64,000 nucleotides of DNA from Candidatus Ornithomonoglobus merdipullorum (GTDB taxonomy: Bacteria; Bacillota; Clostridia; UBA1381). A program made the position numbers and the translations under genes. The notes beneath the pieces are model-generated. The model saw nothing but the letters and a program-made list of their open reading frames with translations. It made no database searches and was not told the DNA's origin. This document shows positions 59,033 to 64,000 of the stretch, piece by piece (the stretch's first letter is position 1; the number at the start of each line of letters is the position of its first letter). The stretch is taken from the NCBI GenBank assembly GCA_018714695.1, contig DVNB01000083.1:1-64000 (forward strand). Direction: 5' to 3'.

Positions 59033-59144
59033 TGAAAAGCAGGGCTATTTTAGCGATAGGATGGAAAAAACACGAAAAAGGAGAGAGAGATTATCCGGAG
59101 TCTTTAAAAACTAATATAAAACAGAATTTTAAGGAGAGATGAAT

Positions 59145-61490
59145 ATGAAGAAAAGAATTATTTCACTTATACTGTGCGGATGTATGTTTGCAAGCATGCC
59201 GGCAGTATGGGCAGCGGATGAGGATGCAACAAGAGGAGAAGTTGCCGAAATGCTTTTGCAGGCGGCTGATGACTATAATCCCGGAGTGGAAAAAACGGAC
59301 ATCATCAAAGGCTATGAGGACGGAGAGCTGCATGAGGATCGGTATGTCACCCGTGCCGAGGCGTTGGTGATGCTAAAGCGCGCTTTTGGTGATCTGCCCG
59401 AGCCGACTGGACACAATGCAAGAGTTGCCATACCGGCTGAGAGTTTCACCGACGTTCCCGAATGGGCGAAGACGGAGCTTGACGATGTGTTTGATGCGGG
59501 GATCGTAGCGGGAACTTCTGAGGGGATATTTTCACCCGACGAAAACGTGACGACAGAGCAGATGGAGCTTTTCATTGAGCGCGTATATTCGCTTTTTGGA
59601 ACAAATCTGAAAGACGATTTTTATGCCGCGGTGAATAAGGACACGTTAAACAGCCTCGTTATCCAGCCCGGACGTGTGATAAGCGGTACATTATATGACC
59701 TGCAGGATAAGAGCGCCGCTGCTGTCGATGAGATCATTCAGGAGCTTGTAAACGGTGAGTATGAAAAAGGCACAAAGGAGCAGAAGATAGCCGACTTTTA
59801 TAAAAATGTAGCCGATATGGATTCGAGAAATGAGATCGGCGCAGCCCCGCTCATGCCTTATATGGAGCTTATAGACACCGCGGAGACTATAGATGATCTT
59901 ATTGAGATACAGAGCAGATTGGTCGATGAATTATATATCTATCAGTACATGGGTTTCGGCTTGACGATCGACATGAAGGACAGCACAAAATACACGCTTG
60001 TGTTTTCACCGATCGCCATCAATCTTCCTAAGGATACGTATCAAAACGGGACCGAGCAGCAAATAGAGAGCTATCTTAATTATATGAAAACGCTGTTCGT
60101 ACTTGGCGGTGAAACGGAAGAGGATGCCGATAGAATGGCAAACGCTTGTTTTGAGATGGAAAAGGACTTGTCCTCGTCCATGATGAACACCGAGGATTCC
60201 GGAAATGTGGACAAAATATATAATGTATTCACCATGCAGGAGATACGCGACATGTTCCCGAATGTGGATATGGACGCGGTGTTTGCCGACTCCGGCTTAC
60301 AGCCGTCTGATGAGATAATCGTTGCCGATCTCGGATTTACCAAGGCGTTCTCCGATTATTTCACGGATGAACATGTTGACACCTTGAAGGCATGGGCAAA
60401 GCTTACGGTACTTCTCAGCTGGGGTGGTGCGTTCAATCAGGAGTTTATTGACGCAAGCAACACATTTAATCAGGAGTTTATGGGTGTATCCGGCAGCTAC
60501 ACGCCGGAGGAACGCGCAGCGCTCACGGTACAGAACACCATGCCCGATTATATCGGTGAGCTGTATGCCGAGAGGTATTTTTCGGAGCAGGCAAAGCAGG
60601 ATGTTGAACAGATGGTGCGCGATATTATAGAGGTGTACCGCACACGCATACAAAACCTTGACTGGATGAGCGACACGACAAAGGAGCGTGCGATAAATAA
60701 GCTTGACACCATGGGCGTCAAGATAGGCTATCCGGATGAATTTGAGTCTGCCATAGACAATGCGGAGATATTATCCGCTGAGGAGGGCGGAAGCTATTTC
60801 ACAAATATGCTCTCTATCACAGCAGCGCAGAAGAAGGAGAATATCGAGCTGCAGGGAAAGCCGGTTGATAAATCGGAATGGCTTATGTATCCATTCACCG
60901 TAAATGCCTGCTACAGTCCGCAGCAGAACGACATCACATTCCCGGCGGCGATATTACAGGCGCCGATGTATGATGTGAACGCGTCTTATGAGCAGAACCT
61001 CGGCGGCATAGGATATATAATTGCCCATGAGATAACCCACGCCTTTGACAACAACGGCGCAAAATTTGACGAGAACGGCAACGCCGCCGATTGGTGGACC
61101 GAAGAGGACTATGCTGCATTCCAGCAGCTTTGCCGGGAGATGATAGATTTTTATGATGGCAAGGAAGGTGTTCCCGGTATACCGATGAACGGTACGCTGA
61201 CCTTGAGCGAAAACGTAGCGGATCAGGGCGCAGTGGCATGTATTACAGAGATCACAGCCGGACTTGAAGATCCCGACTTTGAAACTCTTTATACGAGCAT
61301 GGCGAACAGCTGGGCGGCGACAGCCAGCCGTGAATATTGTCAGTATGCGGCGCAGGCGGATGTGCACAGCACCGAAAAGCTGCGTGTCAATCGAGTAGTC
61401 GTCAACTGCGACGAGTTTTACGAGACATTTGATATTAAAGAGGGTGACGGCATGTGGGTCGCACCCGAGGATCGTGTACAAATCTGGTAA
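59145..61490 (+). CDS. SLH-anchored M13 (neprilysin-like) metallopeptidase
   Basis: A 781-residue exported protease. Signal peptide 1-23 (MKKRIISLILCGCMFASMPA, VWA|AD cleavage). One or two SLH-like domains (about 24-150; DGELHEDRYVTRAEALVMLKRAF and GIFSPDENVTTEQMELFIERV) attach it to the wall. The M13 domain follows: NAxYSP-type NACYSPQQNDITFPAAILQAP, zinc motif HEITH (in IIAHEITHAFDNNGAKFDENGN), third ligand in ENVADQGAVA, and a C-terminal substrate Arg segment (RVNRVVVNCDEFYETF). It cleaves peptides outside the cell. Start is ATG 59145, 7 bases after AAGGAGAG; ATG 59139 is too close. Confidence 0.92.
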   Translation: MKKRIISLILCGCMFASMPAVWAADEDATRGEVAEMLLQAADDYNPGVEKTDIIKGYEDGELHEDRYVTRAEALVMLKRAFGDLPEPTGHNARVAIPAESFTDVPEWAKTELDDVFDAGIVAGTSEGIFSPDENVTTEQMELFIERVYSLFGTNLKDDFYAAVNKDTLNSLVIQPGRVISGTLYDLQDKSAAAVDEIIQELVNGEYEKGTKEQKIADFYKNVADMDSRNEIGAAPLMPYMELIDTAETIDDLIEIQSRLVDELYIYQYMGFGLTIDMKDSTKYTLVFSPIAINLPKDTYQNGTEQQIESYLNYMKTLFVLGGETEEDADRMANACFEMEKDLSSSMMNTEDSGNVDKIYNVFTMQEIRDMFPNVDMDAVFADSGLQPSDEIIVADLGFTKAFSDYFTDEHVDTLKAWAKLTVLLSWGGAFNQEFIDASNTFNQEFMGVSGSYTPEERAALTVQNTMPDYIGELYAERYFSEQAKQDVEQMVRDIIEVYRTRIQNLDWMSDTTKERAINKLDTMGVKIGYPDEFESAIDNAEILSAEEGGSYFTNMLSITAAQKKENIELQGKPVDKSEWLMYPFTVNACYSPQQNDITFPAAILQAPMYDVNASYEQNLGGIGYIIAHEITHAFDNNGAKFDENGNAADWWTEEDYAAFQQLCREMIDFYDGKEGVPGIPMNGTLTLSENVADQGAVACITEITAGLEDPDFETLYTSMANSWAATASREYCQYAAQADVHSTEKLRVNRVVVNCDEFYETFDIKEGDGMWVAPEDRVQIW

Positions 61491-61498
61491 TGTGTAAA

Positions 61499-61530
61499 AA
61501 ACGAACGGGCGCCCATGCGCCCAGTTCGTT
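61499..61530. terminator. Terminator after the M13 peptidase
   Basis: AACGAACGGGCGC pairs with GCGCCCAGTTCGTT (one mismatch), T-run following; between convergent genes. Confidence 0.8.
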
Positions 61531-61624
61531 TGCTCTGGATTTAGAACCCACAATCATATTTTCCATTATTACACAAAGCAAGCCGCCCGCACATCAGACA
61601 CCGGCGCAGACGGCTGTTTGATTT

Positions 61625-62266
61625 TTATACACCTTTTTTATACAGCACAAATGAATACACCGTAGGCAGGAAACATGCTATAAGCGCAAGCGCAAATACC
61701 GTTACCGCGGCATATCCTCCGAAAAATGCTGCCAGTATCATAAATAATCCGGCTATAACAAACATTTTTCCGCCGAACCGATGTGTCCTTTCCCAGTTTT
61801 CCTCGCTGTTCAGCGTCCATGGCAGCTTTATTCCCATTGTATAATTCTGTCTGCACTTAGGGAGATAGTTTCCCATCAGGACAAACAGTACACCTATCAG
61901 GATCGGGATGAATCTTACAAGATTAAGAGAATTGTCAAGCGCATACGATATTGTTATGCACTGCACAACTACACTTAAAATCGGTATTATCCATCGTGTT
62001 ATTGCCTTGAGCCTACCGTCCATCCCTCGTTTTTTTGGATCGGTCTCAAGCAGACAGATACATAAAACGAACATAGCTGTCATGAATGCCGGTATCCCGA
62101 ACAGCGCAAATTCGCGGCTGCTGTAATCGTCCGGCTGAAAATTATAGTCAAAATGTGTTGCCATCTGCTCCGGCATACGTCTGTAAAATACCGCGCCTAT
62201 CACAAACGGCAGAAGACATACGGCAAATGGTATAAGAAAGCTTCTGCTTTTAAATATGTTCTTCAT
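61625..62266 (-). CDS. sdpI: SdpI-type immunity/transport membrane protein
   Basis: A 213-residue protein with six TM helices: an N-terminal DUF1648 half (FVIGAVFYRRMPEQMATHFDYNFQPD) and the SdpI half (LPKCRQNYTMGIKLPWTLNSEENWERTHRFGGKMF). In B. subtilis SdpI gives immunity to the SDP toxin and sequesters SdpR at the membrane; here no sdpABC toxin genes are present. ATG 62266 is preceded by CGGAGTG; the frame is open 42 codons upstream over the sdpR end. Confidence 0.88.
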   Translation of the reverse strand: MKNIFKSRSFLIPFAVCLLPFVIGAVFYRRMPEQMATHFDYNFQPDDYSSREFALFGIPAFMTAMFVLCICLLETDPKKRGMDGRLKAITRWIIPILSVVVQCITISYALDNSLNLVRFIPILIGVLFVLMGNYLPKCRQNYTMGIKLPWTLNSEENWERTHRFGGKMFVIAGLFMILAAFFGGYAAVTVFALALIACFLPTVYSFVLYKKGV

Positions 62267-62358
62267 AAAGATCACTCCGTTCTGCCGCATATCGCGGCAA
62301 TTTTTTTTGCTGAAACGCGTCACTGGTATGCAAATTACAGCCGGTTCTACTGCGCAGT

Positions 62359-62628
62359 TTATTTCTGACCGTTCTGAAATTGCGCAAACCACATCATGAT
62401 ATCCTCAAAGACAGACGTATTCAGCTTGTAAAATATAAAGTTCTTTTCCTTTTCCTCGGTAATAAGTCCGGCTTTTTTTAATATAGATAAGTGGTACGAC
62501 ACCGTAGCATTTGTCATATCAAAACACGAGGCTATCTCGCCCGCAGATTTTTTTCCGCTGCGCAGCATAAGAAGTATCTCACGCCTTACCCCGTCGGACA
62601 AAGCCTTGAATGTCTCCTGAAAGCCCAT
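62359..62628 (-). CDS. sdpR: SdpR-type ArsR autorepressor
   Basis: An 89-residue ArsR-family winged-helix repressor (FQETFKALSDGVRREILLML, MTNATVSYHLSILKKAGLI). SdpR represses itself and sdpI; it lacks a metal-binding Cys cluster, as does B. subtilis SdpR. ATG 62628 has AAAGGAG about 9 bases upstream; a GTG at 62646 is also open. The promoter at 62674-62702 has a perfect palindrome across the start site. Confidence 0.9.
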   Translation of the reverse strand: MGFQETFKALSDGVRREILLMLRSGKKSAGEIASCFDMTNATVSYHLSILKKAGLITEEKEKNFIFYKLNTSVFEDIMMWFAQFQNGQK

Positions 62629-62649
62629 CGGCAATGCTCCTTTCACAAT

Positions 62650-62673
62650 CTATTTAGAAAATTTTCTAAATAG
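62650..62673. promoter_or_regulatory. Perfect 24-bp palindromic operator
   Basis: The sequence CTATTTAGAAAA followed by its exact complement TTTTCTAAATAG covers the predicted +1 region of sdpRI. A repressor bound here would block transcription; SdpR is the natural candidate. Confidence 0.8.
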
Positions 62674-62702
62674 ATTATAGCACGAGGTGTATCAGTTGTC
62701 AA
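62674..62702 (-). promoter_or_regulatory. Consensus promoter of sdpRI
   Basis: Minus-strand TTGACA (62702-62697) and TATAAT (62679-62674), exactly 17 bp apart, adjacent to the 24-bp operator. Confidence 0.8.
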
Positions 62703-62843
62703 TATATTTTATAAAAAATTTATGATGCGCTGTTTGAGGACGAAATTGTTATTAAAAGCGTGTGGTAATCGATTATATATTGAATTGTTAATGTAAAGAC
62801 AAAGAGTATATCACATAATTACGCGAATGATCATTGAAAAATA

Positions 62844-62872
62844 TTGATTTTTGTGTTAATTTATGATATAAT
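62844..62872 (+). promoter_or_regulatory. Promoter of putP
   Basis: TTGATT (62844-62849), 17 bp, TATAAT (62867-62872), leaving a leader of about 95 nt. Confidence 0.7.
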
Positions 62873-62974
62873 GACATATGTTCTGATTTTTTTTGCTTAA
62901 GCCGTGCAAAACCGGGGAGAATTCAGTGTTTTGCGGACGGCTGCAAAAATTTAAAACACGGAGGGAAATTTTTT

Positions 62975-64000
62975 ATGGATTCAAACCAAATCAAAGTATT
63001 GATCGCCATGAGTATCTATATGGCGGCAGTGATCTGCATAGGCTTAGCCTTTGCAAAACGCGCAAGTCAGAGTTCAGAGAACTATTTTCTCGGCGGGCGC
63101 TCGCTCGGACCTTGGGTCACGGCGATGAGCGCAGAAGCGTCGGATATGAGCGGCTGGCTGCTTATGGGTCTGCCAGGAGTGGCATATTGGTGCGGCATTG
63201 CGGACGCGGCATGGACAGCTATAGGTCTTGCTGTCGGCACATATATAAACTGGCTCATCGTTTCAAAACGTCTGCGCCGGTACAGCATTAAAGCCGATAA
63301 CTCTGTCACTCTGCCGGAATTCTTTTCAAACCGCTACCATGAGAACAAAAAGGTTATTATGACGATCTCGGCGGTCTTTATACTGATATTCTTTACAGTT
63401 TACGCCGCAAGCTGCCTTGTTACCTGCGGAAAGCTGTTCTCAACGCTGTTTGGTGCGCCATACATACCGATGATGATCTTGGGCGCACTGTTTGTGCTTG
63501 TTTACACAATCCTCGGCGGTTTTCTGGCGGAAAGCGCCTCGGATTTTATGCAGGCGATAGTTATGTTTGTCGCGCTGATCTGTATCGTTGTTGTAGGAAC
63601 GGTCTCAGCCGGGGGTATCTCTTCAGTAATCGAAAACGTAAAGGATATACCCGGATTCCTTGAAATGTTCGGAATGGCAGCTCCTGTGACCGAAGGCGGA
63701 GTGCAGCAGGTGTCAAACGGTGTTCCGCTGTTTGGCGCGCCCGAATCGTACAGCTTTATAAACATATGCTCAACACTTGCATGGGGACTGGGTTATTTCG
63801 GTATGCCGCAAGTGCTTCTGAGATTTATGGCTATACGCAGCGAGCGCGAGCTCACAAGCTCACGCCGGATCGCTACCGTATGGGTAGTTATATCACTTTC
63901 GGTTGCTGTATTTATCGGTGTTGTCGGACGTTCTCTTTTCCCGACCGCTCTCACGACCAGCTCTGAGGCGGAGAACATCTTTATTATACTGTCCACAAAT
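62975..64000 (+). CDS. putP: Sodium/proline symporter (partial at right edge)
   Basis: The first 342 codons of an SSS-family symporter, reading open to the window end. The opening QIKVLIAMSIYMAAVICIGL, the SENYFLGGRSLGPWVTAMSAEASDMSGWLLMGLPG motif of helix 2 and the FLAESASDFMQAIVMF segment are those of PutP, which imports proline with Na+. ATG 62975 has GGAGGGAAA upstream. The C-terminal third lies outside the window. Confidence 0.9.
   Translation, partial: MDSNQIKVLIAMSIYMAAVICIGLAFAKRASQSSENYFLGGRSLGPWVTAMSAEASDMSGWLLMGLPGVAYWCGIADAAWTAIGLAVGTYINWLIVSKRLRRYSIKADNSVTLPEFFSNRYHENKKVIMTISAVFILIFFTVYAASCLVTCGKLFSTLFGAPYIPMMILGALFVLVYTILGGFLAESASDFMQAIVMFVALICIVVVGTVSAGGISSVIENVKDIPGFLEMFGMAAPVTEGGVQQVSNGVPLFGAPESYSFINICSTLAWGLGYFGMPQVLLRFMAIRSERELTSSRRIATVWVVISLSVAVFIGVVGRSLFPTALTTSSEAENIFIILSTN

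Overview
The window looks like a chromosomal segment of a strictly anaerobic, Gram-positive (Clostridia-type) gut bacterium. The evidence is strong AGGAGG-type ribosome binding sites, consensus TTGACA-17-TATAAT promoters, S-layer-homology (SLH) surface proteins, the anaerobic tyrosine-cleaving ThiH route to thiamine thiazole, a DXP/MEP isoprenoid pathway, and SdpRI-, HEPN/MNT-, RhuM- and Fic-type accessory genes. Frequent ATA (Ile) and AGG/AGA (Arg) codons and stalk-domain/SLH exported proteins fit an Oscillospirales/Monoglobales-like lineage, but genus cannot be fixed from sequence alone. No rRNA, tRNA, CRISPR array, transposase or phage gene was recognised.

Layout. 1-4262: yfcE phosphodiesterase, then a thiazole operon (thiS-thiF-thiG-thiH-tenI) behind a consensus promoter and a strong leader hairpin. 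4381-7835: SLH glucosaminidase and stalk-domain secreted protein, converging on a bidirectional terminator, then fba. 7948-11063: zinc-ribbon protein, 8-oxoguanine glycosylase (apparently leaderless) and M18 aminopeptidase. 11854-17778 (minus): dxs-tlyA-ispE followed by two related membrane-anchored coiled-coil proteins and a 4-TM protein with a basic tail. 18027-24060: internally deleted RhuM, rnr, an rRNA methyltransferase, an HD hydrolase, an orphan stalk-domain scrap, and Fic with a heptad-repeat linker. 24100-28010 (minus): sbcDC. 28220-29284: uxuA. 29408-35689: two tandem GHKL kinase paralogs with complementary defects, a LytTR response regulator, and a divergent large surface protein plus a small peptide behind a putative LytTR direct repeat. 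This is the best candidate for an undescribed system. 35831-40043 (minus): a PurF homolog lacking the N-terminal Cys, an AI-2E-family transporter, a TVP38 protein and a zinc-ribbon membrane protein. 40200-40500: non-coding inverted-repeat element. 40547-44556: XRE repressor and small partner with five phased operators; AraC regulator, oligogalacturonate-lyase-like propeller and permease. 44555-46195: a five-hairpin array, then thiE-thiD. 46188-48492: membrane proteins, a phosphate-binding-protein scrap and a MNT/HEPN pair. 48601-53908: GNAT, then two-component system plus ABC transporter of the RR-HK-ATPase-FtsX type. 53933-59032: AraC chimera pseudogene, coiled-coil protein, ilvB, FAD dehydrogenase. 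59145-64000: SLH-M13 metallopeptidase, sdpRI, and putP, which runs off the right edge.

How genes work together. Dxs supplies DXP to both ThiG (thiazole) and IspE's pathway. ThiS/F/G/H/TenI make the thiazole and ThiD/ThiE, 40 kb away, make the pyrimidine diphosphate and join the two. UxuA, the oligogalacturonate-lyase-like protein and its permease point to use of pectin/uronate-derived sugars. A recurring theme is truncated or fused genes (RhuM, second GHKL kinase, stalk scrap, PstS scrap, AraC chimera), which look like scars of deletions.
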